Position numbers and translations under genes: made by a program
Part shown: one piece after another, positions 55,940 to 62,993 of the stretch
Numbering within the stretch: the first letter of the stretch is position 1
Layout of the letters: each line of letters begins with the position of its first letter
The notes under the pieces: generated by a model
What the model saw: the letters and a program-made list of their open reading frames with translations, nothing else
Database searches by the model: none
Told to the model about the DNA's origin: nothing
Origin: JAWVFM01 sp963823245
GTDB taxonomy: Bacteria; Actinomycetota; Thermoleophilia; Solirubrobacterales; 70-9
Direction of reading: 5' to 3'
Length of the DNA: 64,000 nucleotides
Assembly: GCA_963823245.1 (NCBI GenBank)
Contig: CAWGKQ010000007.1
Span: forward strand, 310,001 to 374,000

Positions 55940-57264
55940 AAAAGGCGATCAAGGACCATCTCCGCGACTTCATCGCGATCGTCGTCCTCCTGATCCTCGG
56001 GATCGTCACGACGAGCGTGATCATCGTCTCGCAGCACGCCACGATCCCGAGCTGGGTGCCGTTCATCGGGACGACCCGGTTCGACATCAACGCCGAAATC
56101 AGCTCGGCGCAGGCTGTGACCCCGGGCCAGGGGCAGACCGTGAACATCGCCGGCATCAAGGTCGGGGAGATCAAGGCGGTCGACCTCCAGAACGGCAACG
56201 CCAACCTGACGCTCGCGATCGAGCCGCGGTACGCGAAGCTCATCCACGACGACGCGTCGATCCTGCTTCGTCCGCGCACCGGCCTGCAGGACATGACCGT
56301 CGCCCTCGATCCCGGCACCCAGAGCTCACCGAAGATCGAGGAGGGGGCGACGATCCCGCTCGCCAACTCGCTCCCGCCGGTCGCGCCCGACCAGATCCTC
56401 GCCACGCTCGACGGCGACACGCGGGCGTTCCTGCAGATCCTGCTCGTCAACGCCGCCGAGGGGCTGCATGGCAACACGAGCAAGCTCTCGTCGACCCTGC
56501 GTCGCCTCGACCCCCTCGCGCAGGATCTCGCAAAGCTGAACAGCCTGCTCGCGAAGCGGCGCGAGAACATCGCCCACGTCATCCACAACTTCGGCCTGCT
56601 GAGCGGCGAGCTCGCGAACCACGACCGCCAGCTCGCCGACTTCGTCACCTCCTCGAACCAGGTCTTCCACGCATTCGCCGATCAGCAGGCGAACCTCCAG
56701 CAGACGGTGGCCGAGCTGCCCGGCACTCTGCGGTCGACTCAGAGCGCCCTGGCGAGCGGCGACCGCCTCGCGCGGGTCTCGAAGCCCGCTCTGACGAGGC
56801 TGATCCCGCAGGCCAAGGCGACGGGGCCCGCGCTCCGCGCCCTGCGCCCGCTCTTCCACGACACGACTGTCCCGATCCGCGACCAGATCCGGCCCTTCAC
56901 GCGCAAGGTTCAGCCGGTGGTCCGCCACCTCGCTCAGGGCTCGGTCCCGCTCGCGAAGAGCACCAAGAGCCTCCGCGGCGGCTTCGCGAACCTGAACTAC
57001 CTGCTGAACGGCCTGGCGTACAACCCGCCGGGCGGCGACGAGGGCTATCTGTTCTGGGTCGCCTGGCTCAACCACGATTCGAGCTCCGCACTCGCAGCTC
57101 AGGACGCCACCGGCGTGATGACGCGAGGCTTGGTCGTCCTCTCCTGCGCCACGTCACAGCTCGCCGAAAGCGTCACCGCGACCCGCCCGCAGCTCAACAC
57201 CATCCGCCAGGTGACGAACACCCCGGGCCACACGCTGATCGACTCGAAGGGTGGGTGCATGTGA
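55936..57264 (+). CDS. Mce-family (MlaD-domain) protein 5
   Basis: 442 aa, intact, GTG 55936 within GTGA. Helix FIAIVVLLILGIVTTSVIIV, Mce domain (FDINAEISSAQAVTPGQGQT, VNIAGIKVGEIKAVDLQNG, LLRPRTGLQDMTVALDPGT), helical needle (LLAKRRENIAHVIHNFGLLS, FADQQANLQQTVAELPGTLR), and a conserved-looking end (NPPGGDEGYLFWVAWLNHDS). Fifth subunit of the tube. Its stop overlaps the next GTG. Confidence 0.93.
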   Translation: MKKAIKDHLRDFIAIVVLLILGIVTTSVIIVSQHATIPSWVPFIGTTRFDINAEISSAQAVTPGQGQTVNIAGIKVGEIKAVDLQNGNANLTLAIEPRYAKLIHDDASILLRPRTGLQDMTVALDPGTQSSPKIEEGATIPLANSLPPVAPDQILATLDGDTRAFLQILLVNAAEGLHGNTSKLSSTLRRLDPLAQDLAKLNSLLAKRRENIAHVIHNFGLLSGELANHDRQLADFVTSSNQVFHAFADQQANLQQTVAELPGTLRSTQSALASGDRLARVSKPALTRLIPQAKATGPALRALRPLFHDTTVPIRDQIRPFTRKVQPVVRHLAQGSVPLAKSTKSLRGGFANLNYLLNGLAYNPPGGDEGYLFWVAWLNHDSSSALAAQDATGVMTRGLVVLSCATSQLAESVTATRPQLNTIRQVTNTPGHTLIDSKGGCM

Positions 57265-58805
57265 GAACCAAGGGCCCGACAGTCGGCCAGACCATCGTCG
57301 CGCTCGCGTTCGCGCTCTCCTGCTTCGGCCTGGCGCTGTTCCTCTGGGTGACCTTCGGCGGCCCGGTTCCGCTCCAGGCGGAGGGCTACCGCTTCCACGT
57401 CGAGTTCAACGAGGCGACGCAGCTCGCGCAGCAGTCGGACGTGCGGATCTCCGGCGTCTCGGTCGGCAAGGTGGTCGACATCAACCTCACCAGGCGCGGC
57501 CTCGCCGACGCGACCGTCGAGCTCGACGACAAGTACGCCCCGATCCCCTCGAACACCCGGGCGACGCTGAGGCAGAAGACGCTCCTCGGTGAGACCTACG
57601 TCGAGCTGACGCCCGGCAACCGCAACTCCAAGCCCGTGCCGGAGGGCGGACGATTGCCGACGGCAAACACCGCCCCGACGGTGCAGCTCGACGAGATCTT
57701 CCGGACCTTCAACAAACCGACCCGGGCCGCGTTCCGCGTCTGGATGCAGCAGGCCGCGATCGCGTTCCGCGGCCGCGGCACCGACCTGAACGACGCGCTC
57801 GGCGAGCTGGTGCCGTTCACGCAATCGGCGAACCGCGCCTTGCGGATTCTCTCGACCCAGCGCCAGGCCGTGCGGCAGCTCGTTCGCGGCGGCGGCGAAA
57901 CGTTCCGCGCCCTCTCTCAGCGCGAGGGCCAGCTTCGATCGCTGATTCAGCATTCGGCGACCGTTTTTGACACCACGGCTCGGCGCAACGCGGACCTGGC
58001 GAACATCTTCCGGATCCTGCCCACGTTCCAGGACGAGTCGCGGAGGACGCTCGCGCGCCTGCAGGCGTTCGCCATCAACACCGACCCGCTGGTCACCCAG
58101 CTGCGGCCTGCCGCGAAGCAGCTCACGCCCACGCTCGAGGCGACGAAGCGGCTCGCGCCGCACCTGGAGACGTTCTTCAGGGGCCTGCGCCAGGCGATTC
58201 CCGCGGGCGTCCGCGGCCTGCCGGCGCTCCGGGGAGTCCTCGGCAACGACCTGCCGCCGGTGCTCACGAAGCTCAATCCGTTCCTGCGACAGCTCGACCC
58301 GATCCTCACCGTCCTGCACCAGTACCGGCACGAGGTGACGGCGTTCTTCGCCAACGGCGCGGCCGCCCTCAACGGCTTCAACATCGCCACCGGAACCCGG
58401 AGGGACCACTATGCGCGGACGACCAACGTGCTCGGGCCCGAGGTCCTCGCCGCTTATCCGCGCCGGCTCGAGACAGGGCGAACGAACCCGTACGTCGCGC
58501 CCGGCGGCTACTCGCGCCTCGCGACGAAGAAGGGCCTCTACTCGTTCGAGACGAGGCAGTGCTCGAGCGGGATCAACGCGACGCTGAACCCCGGCACGCC
58601 CACCAACCCGACTTTCGACGCGCGCGCGACCAGTACGGGGAGCTCGCCCGAGGACCTGTTCAGCCGGATCCAGCGGTTCATGTTCAAGCGCCAGCCCGAC
58701 GCTGCGTCGATCCCGCAGGCGCCCTGCAACCGGCAGGCGAACTTCCGCTCGATCGGCGTCTCGCCGGAGTTCACCCGGTACCTCCACGTGCGCAAGGAGA
58801 AGTGA
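57261..58805 (+). CDS. Mce-family (MlaD-domain) protein 6
   Basis: 514 aa, intact. GTG 57261 (in GTGA) is preferred to the upstream GTG 57255. Helix GQTIVALAFALSCFGLALFL, Mce domain (YRFHVEFNEATQLAQQSDVR, ISGVSVGKVVDINLT, LRQKTLLGETYVELTPGN), then VQLDEIFRTFNKPTRAAFRV and a helical region with LLFLR-type repeats. Cysteines at the C-terminal end (RQCSSG, APCNRQ) may form a disulfide. Last gene of the operon; no permease or ATPase gene follows. Confidence 0.93.
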   Translation: MRTKGPTVGQTIVALAFALSCFGLALFLWVTFGGPVPLQAEGYRFHVEFNEATQLAQQSDVRISGVSVGKVVDINLTRRGLADATVELDDKYAPIPSNTRATLRQKTLLGETYVELTPGNRNSKPVPEGGRLPTANTAPTVQLDEIFRTFNKPTRAAFRVWMQQAAIAFRGRGTDLNDALGELVPFTQSANRALRILSTQRQAVRQLVRGGGETFRALSQREGQLRSLIQHSATVFDTTARRNADLANIFRILPTFQDESRRTLARLQAFAINTDPLVTQLRPAAKQLTPTLEATKRLAPHLETFFRGLRQAIPAGVRGLPALRGVLGNDLPPVLTKLNPFLRQLDPILTVLHQYRHEVTAFFANGAAALNGFNIATGTRRDHYARTTNVLGPEVLAAYPRRLETGRTNPYVAPGGYSRLATKKGLYSFETRQCSSGINATLNPGTPTNPTFDARATSTGSSPEDLFSRIQRFMFKRQPDAASIPQAPCNRQANFRSIGVSPEFTRYLHVRKEK

Positions 58806-58856
58806 GCGCGCGAGACCGCAACTTCCGGGCCCTCACGGGGTTCCTATAGGTTCTGG

Positions 58857-58877
58857 GTCTCTGGGTACAGCAGAGAC
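58857..58877 (+). promoter_or_regulatory. Small hairpin between mce operon and the exported paralogues
   Basis: GTCTCT (58857-58862) pairs with AGAGAC (58872-58877), followed by GGG-TTATC-CCC nearby. It may end mce transcription or belong to the leader of the next gene. The rest of 58806-58952 holds only the strong ribosome-binding site GGAGGAGG (58933-58940). Confidence 0.3.
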
Positions 58878-58952
58878 AAGAGGGTTATCCCCTAGTTCCC
58901 TAACGAACTTGGCGCGGCACGAGGCTGAGCCAGGAGGAGGTGTGCAGAAAGC

Positions 58953-59717
58953 ATGCGCAAGCATCTGATCTGGGTCCTCGCTGTGGCGGTCGGCCTTTCC
59001 GTGGCCGGCATCGCCTACGCGGCGGACGGAACCGGCTCCGACTTCTCGCAGTTGAAGCAGAACGTCAGCCCGTCGAAGCAGGACAAGAACAAGTTCGGCA
59101 AGGCGTCGCTGAAGATCGAAACCTCGACGCTCAGCAACGCGAACCCCGGGACGCCCACGAGCCCGGGCAACGTCCCCGTTCCGACGACGAACACGAAGCT
59201 GACCATCGACAAGCAGATCAAGATCACGACCACCAAGCTCCCGCAGTGCAAGGTGAGCCTCGAGAACACGACGACGCAGTCGGCGATCCAGCTCTGCAAG
59301 AGCTCCAAGGTCGGCGCCGGTAGCGCGACCGCGTGCCTCGGCGCTTCGAACACGCCCTGCACGTCGAAGCTCAAGTTCCTGGTGACGGCGTTCAACGGCA
59401 AGCCGAAGGGCGGCAAGCCGACGCTCATCCTGCACTCCAGGAACGACCAGTTCCAGCTGACGACGGTCCTCACGGGGACGCTCGACCAGCAGAAGAACAC
59501 GCTCAACGTTCCGATCCCGGCCTCGGTCTACTCGGTGGCGACGATCACCGACTTCGAAACGACTGTGGGCAAGACCTACAAGGCCAATGGCAAGAAGTAC
59601 AACTACATCAGCGCCAAGTGCAGCAAGGGCAAGTACACCCTGAAGGGCGCGTTCACCTACCTCGGTGGCGACCCGGTCGACAACGTCAGCACGACGACGC
59701 CCTGCCAGAGCAAGTAG
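58953..59717 (+). CDS. Exported protein, tandem paralogue 1
   Basis: 254 aa. Signal peptide MRKHLIWVLAVAVGLSVAGI with AYA cleavage; mature chain begins GTGSDFSQLKQNVSP. Beta-rich with SLSNANPGT-type stretches (IETSTLSNANPGTPTSPGN), two Cys pairs (LPQCKVSLENTTTQ, AIQLCKSS, ATACLGASNTPCTSK), then LILHSRNDQFQLTTVLTG and a closing KKYNYISAKCSKGKYTLKG. No recognised family. The Shine-Dalgarno GGAGGAGG is excellent, predicting strong expression. It is followed by a strong terminator. Partner of the next gene. Confidence 0.82.
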   Translation: MRKHLIWVLAVAVGLSVAGIAYAADGTGSDFSQLKQNVSPSKQDKNKFGKASLKIETSTLSNANPGTPTSPGNVPVPTTNTKLTIDKQIKITTTKLPQCKVSLENTTTQSAIQLCKSSKVGAGSATACLGASNTPCTSKLKFLVTAFNGKPKGGKPTLILHSRNDQFQLTTVLTGTLDQQKNTLNVPIPASVYSVATITDFETTVGKTYKANGKKYNYISAKCSKGKYTLKGAFTYLGGDPVDNVSTTTPCQSK

Positions 59718-59742
59718 CGGCGTAGCCGAAAGCCAGTTTGAG

Positions 59743-59776
59743 GGGGGGCGGCCAACTGGGGCCGCCCCCCTTTTTT
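59743..59776 (+). terminator. Rho-independent terminator after paralogue 1
   Basis: Eleven-base perfect stem GGGGGGCGGCC (59743-59753) / GGCCGCCCCCC (59760-59770), loop AACTGG, followed by TTTTTT (59771-59776). The clearest intrinsic terminator in the window. Confidence 0.95.
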
Positions 59777-59841
59777 CGGCTAGTTTTCCGCGGAGGGCAG
59801 ATTTGGCTCGGCAGACGGCCGGCCAGAAGGAGGTTGTGGTT

Positions 59842-60607
59842 ATGCGCAAGCACCTGATCTGGGTCCTCGCGGCGGCGGTGGGCCTGTCCGCGGTGGGCGT
59901 CGCCTACGCGACGGACTCGACGGGCTCCGACTTCTCGCAGTTGAAGCAGAGCCTCAAGCCAACGAAGCAGGACAAGAAGAAGTTCGGCAAGGCGTCGATC
60001 TTCGTCGAGACGTCGACGCTCTCAAACGCTAACCCCGGGACGCCGACGCAATCCCGGCAACGTTCCGGTGGCGACGACGAACGTCACGCTCACGTTCGAC
60101 AAGCAGATCAAGTTCACGAACACCGGTCTGGCGCAGTGCAAGAAGAGCCTCGAGAACACGACGACCGCGCAGGCGATCCAGCTCTGCGGCGACGCGCAGG
60201 TCGGCAGTGGCTCGGCGACGGCGTGCCTCGGGGCGGCCGGGGTTCCCTGCACGTCGAAGCTGCCGTTCAAGGTGACGGCGTTCAACGGGCCGGGCAACTC
60301 GAAGGTGGGCTCGCTCATTTTGCACTCGCGGAACGACCAGTTCCAGCTCACGACGGTCCTCAAGGGCACCCTGACGCGAAAGACGAACGTCCTCGTCGTC
60401 CCGATCCCGGACTCGGTCTCGTCGGTTGCGACGATCACCGACTTCCAGACGACGGTGAGCAAGTCGTTCAAGTCGAAGGGCAAGAAGTACAACTACGTGT
60501 CGGCGAAGTGCAGCAAGGGCAAGTACACCCTGAAGGGCGCGTTCAAGTACAAGAACGGCGACCCGACCGACAACGTCACCACGACCTCGCCCTGCAAGAC
60601 CAAGTAG
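59842..60607 (+). CDS. Exported protein, tandem paralogue 2, one frameshift
   Basis: ATG 59842 with AGAAGGAGG at 59825-59833. Same plan as paralogue 1: MRKHLIWVLAAAVGLSAVGV signal, GSDFSQLKQSLKPTKQDKKK, VETSTLSNANPGTPT, then in another frame NVTLTFDKQIKFTNTGLAQC, ATACLGAAGVPCTSKLPFKV, LILHSRNDQFQLTTVLKG and a final AKCSKGKYTLKGAFKYKNGD. The span of 766 nt is not a multiple of three, so one base was gained or lost near 60050. About 60-65% identical by eye to its neighbour; each has its own terminator, which argues for gene duplication with separate transcription units. Confidence 0.82.
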
Positions 60608-60632
60608 CGGCGTAGGCGCAGACCAAGCTCGA

Positions 60633-60660
60633 GAGGGGGCGGTCGCAGGGCCGCCCCCTC
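60633..60660 (+). terminator. Terminator-like hairpin after paralogue 2
   Basis: GAGGGGGCGG (60633-60642) and CCGCCCCCTC (60651-60660) form a perfect 10-bp stem with loop TCGCAGGG, followed by TTCGTTTG. It resembles the terminator of paralogue 1 and was probably duplicated with it. Confidence 0.85.
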
Positions 60661-60711
60661 TTCGTTTGCGGCTTGTCGCCGACCACCGCGCTGTGTAGCG
60701 TCCGCGCTGCG

Positions 60712-61089
60712 ATGTCCCGCTCCGGTTGCCTGGTCGCCCTCATGCTCGGCATCACTGCCCTGACGGCGCTCGGCGGTTGCGGCGGGGGCGGCGGGGGCGT
60801 GCCCGACTCGAAGATCCGCTCGGCGCTGGGGATGAAGTCGATCCAGGGCCATCTGGCGATTCAGAACAACCCCTTCTGCTCGACGACGAAGCTCCTGAAC
60901 GACGTCGGCGAGGTGAAGGACGCCTCGTCCAGCGGTCGCGTGATCGCCTCGCGCGATCACTCCGTCGGGGTCGAGGTCATCAAGCCGTTCGCCCCCGGCT
61001 GCCGGAACTTCGCCGAGCGCAAGCTCGACAAGCTGGCTCGCGGCGGCAAGAAGAAAGGCAAGAAGGGAGGCGGTGGTGGTGGCGGCTAA
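60712..61089 (+). CDS. Small lipoprotein with poly-Gly tail
   Basis: 125 aa. ATG 60712; signal CLVALMLGITALTALG then the lipobox LGGC with a Gly run after the Cys, so it is probably lipidated. The mature part includes IRSALGMKSIQGHLAIQNNP, STTKLLNDVGEVKDASSS and IKPFAPGCRNFAERKLDKLA, with two more Cys (PFCST and PGCRN) that may pair. The end is KKKGKKGG and a Gly tract that overlaps the next gene's start. Function unknown. Confidence 0.75.
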   Translation: MSRSGCLVALMLGITALTALGGCGGGGGGVPDSKIRSALGMKSIQGHLAIQNNPFCSTTKLLNDVGEVKDASSSGRVIASRDHSVGVEVIKPFAPGCRNFAERKLDKLARGGKKKGKKGGGGGGG

Positions 61090-61348
61090 GAGGGAGCCGA
61101 GGCTGGTCTCGCTCGGGTACGGCAAGCTGGTCCGGGCCGACCGGATCTTCGCGCTGGTCCCGCTGGAGCCCGGCGAGCGCGGCGAGGGCCGGCGCACCTA
61201 CGTCCACGTCGAGGGCCTGTCCGAGCCGCTGGTGGCGTCGCGCTCCGAGCGCGCGATCCTCGCGGACGTCGAGGCGGCGCTGACGGAGGCGGCGGGCATC
61301 CCGCGCACGCGCAGGACGCCGAAGGGCCAGGAGACCCTGCTCGGCTGA
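61073..61348 (+). CDS. RemA/DUF370-like small protein
   Basis: 91 aa. After a short start it reads PRLVSLGYGKLVRADRIFAL, VPLEPGERGEGRRTYVHVEG and SEPLVASRSERAILADVEAA, which parallels the RemA/DUF370 pattern (GxGNxVxxxRIxAIV...), a DNA-binding fold. GTG 61073 overlaps the lipoprotein's last 17 nt in another frame. RemA activates matrix genes in Bacillus; the targets here are unknown. It precedes the 103-bp nested inverted repeat. Confidence 0.7.
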   Translation: MVVAAKREPRLVSLGYGKLVRADRIFALVPLEPGERGEGRRTYVHVEGLSEPLVASRSERAILADVEAALTEAAGIPRTRRTPKGQETLLG

Positions 61349-61357
61349 CTGCGAGCC

Positions 61358-61460
61358 GGCGGGGCGGTCGCGCCCCGCGGCGCGGGCCATCTCGAATGTG
61401 CCGACACATGTGTCGGCACATGTGAGCAGGCCCGCGATCGTGGGGCGCGACCGCCCCGCC
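61358..61460. repeat. 103-bp nested inverted repeat with 26-bp palindromic core
   Basis: Outer perfect 19-bp arms GGCGGGGCGGTCGCGCCCC (61358-61376) and its inverse (61442-61460); inner 8-bp arms CGCGGGCC (61381-61388) and GGCCCGCG (61429-61436); at the centre a perfect 26-bp palindrome (61396-61421) with the key core CCGACACATGTGTCGG. It lies between the RemA-like gene and metG, ending 15 nt before the metG GTG. It could be a terminator, a regulator site with leader structure, or a small mobile element. Confidence 0.85.
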
Positions 61461-61475
61461 TATGCTCAGGCGCCC

Positions 61476-62990
61476 GTGAGCTACTACGTCACCACGCCGA
61501 TCTACTACGTCAACGCGCAGCCACATCTCGGCCACGCGTACTCGACGATCGCCGCCGACATCCTCGCGCGGCACATGCGCCAGCGCGGCGAGGACGTGTT
61601 CTTCCTCACCGGCACCGACGAGCACGGCGAGCCGATCGAGCTGGCCGCGGAGCGGGAGGGGGTGACCCCTCAGGAGCTCGCTGACCGCAACGCGCCGAAG
61701 TTCCAGGAGCTCGCCCGCCGGGTGGGGGCGACGAACGACTTCTTCATCCGCACGTCAGATCCACGCCACGAGGCAAGGGTCGCGGAGATCATGCAGCGCG
61801 TCTACGACAACGGGCACGTCTACGAGGGCGTGTACGAGGGCTGGTACTGCCCGCGCTGCGCCGACTTCAAGACCGAGCGCGAGCTCGGGCCGGGCAACAC
61901 ATGCCCGATCCATGAGATCCCCCTCGAGCGGGAGCGGGAGGAGAACTGGTTCTTCCGGCTCTCGTCGTTCGCGGACCGGCTGAGCGCGCTGTACGCCGAG
62001 CGCCTCGACTTCGTCGTACCCGACTTCCGGCGCAACGAGGCGGTGGCATTCATCGAGGGTGGGCTCGAGGACGTGTCGCTGTCACGGCGGCGGCTGCGCT
62101 GGGGAATGAAGCTGCCGTGGGACGAGAGCCAGCGGATGTACGTGTGGTTCGACGCGCTCCTCAACTACGTCACAGCGCTCTCGTTCGCGCGGGAGGGCGA
62201 GGACCTAACCGAGCGCTACTGGCCGGCCACGCTCCACGTGCTGGCGAAGGACATCCTGAAGTTCCACGCGGTGATCTGGCCCGCGCTCTGCTACGCGGCC
62301 GGGCTCGAGCCGCCGCAGCGGATGGTCATCCACGGCTTCCTGCTGATGGGCGAGCGCAAGATGTCGAAGTCGCTCGGCAACGTGCTCGACCCCAACGAGG
62401 TGATCGAGCGCTTCGGGGCCGACGCGCTGCGCTTCTACTGCTTTCGCGAGGTGTCGTTCGGCCAGGACGGCGCCGTGTCGGCCGCGGGCTTCGAGTCGCG
62501 CTACGAGACCGAGCTGGCAAACGACTGGGGCAACCTCGCGAGCAGGGTGCTGGCGATGGTGGAGCGCTACCGCGACGGGGTGGTCCCCGCGGCCGATGCC
62601 GATCCGAAGCTCGCGGGCGGCGACGACGGGCTGGGCCGCGTGGAGGAGCGCGTCTGCGAGCTTCTCGACCGCGCCGAGCTGACGCAGGCCTTGGAGGCGA
62701 TCTGGGCGCGGGTGCGGCGGCTCAACCGCTACGTGGAGGAGCGGCGACCGTGGGAGCTCGCCAAGGATCCGGCGCTCGCCAGCGACCTCGACACCGTGCT
62801 CTTCAACCTCGCGGAGGGCCTGCGGGTCCTCGCGCTGCTGCTGACCGCGTACATGCCGGCGACGTCGGACGCCGTCCTCGAGGCCCTGGGCGAGAGCGGG
62901 CGCGAGCTGGCGACGTTCGGCTCGGGGTCGGGCGGGCGGCGGGTGGAGCGGATCCCGCCGCTCTTCCCCAAGCTCGAGGCGGCCTCCTGA
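61476..62990 (+). CDS. metG: Methionyl-tRNA synthetase
   Basis: Charges tRNA-Met. 504 aa, single-knuckle type without a C-terminal tRNA-binding domain. VTTPIYYVNAQPHLGHAYST has the HIGH-type motif, then VFFLTGTDEHGEPIELAAE, zinc knuckle WYCPRCADF with NTCPIH, LPWDESQRMYVWFDALLNYV, FHAVIWPALCYAAGL, and the KMSKS loop GERKMSKSLGN. The anticodon helix region follows (ANDWGNLASRVLAMVERY, LNRYVEERRPWELAKDP). GTG 61476 is chosen because it precedes SYYVTTPIYY; the frame also runs through the palindrome upstream. Intact. Confidence 0.95.
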   Translation: MSYYVTTPIYYVNAQPHLGHAYSTIAADILARHMRQRGEDVFFLTGTDEHGEPIELAAEREGVTPQELADRNAPKFQELARRVGATNDFFIRTSDPRHEARVAEIMQRVYDNGHVYEGVYEGWYCPRCADFKTERELGPGNTCPIHEIPLEREREENWFFRLSSFADRLSALYAERLDFVVPDFRRNEAVAFIEGGLEDVSLSRRRLRWGMKLPWDESQRMYVWFDALLNYVTALSFAREGEDLTERYWPATLHVLAKDILKFHAVIWPALCYAAGLEPPQRMVIHGFLLMGERKMSKSLGNVLDPNEVIERFGADALRFYCFREVSFGQDGAVSAAGFESRYETELANDWGNLASRVLAMVERYRDGVVPAADADPKLAGGDDGLGRVEERVCELLDRAELTQALEAIWARVRRLNRYVEERRPWELAKDPALASDLDTVLFNLAEGLRVLALLLTAYMPATSDAVLEALGESGRELATFGSGSGGRRVERIPPLFPKLEAAS

Positions 62991-62993
62991 GCC

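Noticed and set aside
61358..61475. T-box or other riboswitch before metG
   Set aside because: No specifier-loop, T-box or SAM-aptamer sequence could be recognised; the region is a perfect nested palindrome instead.
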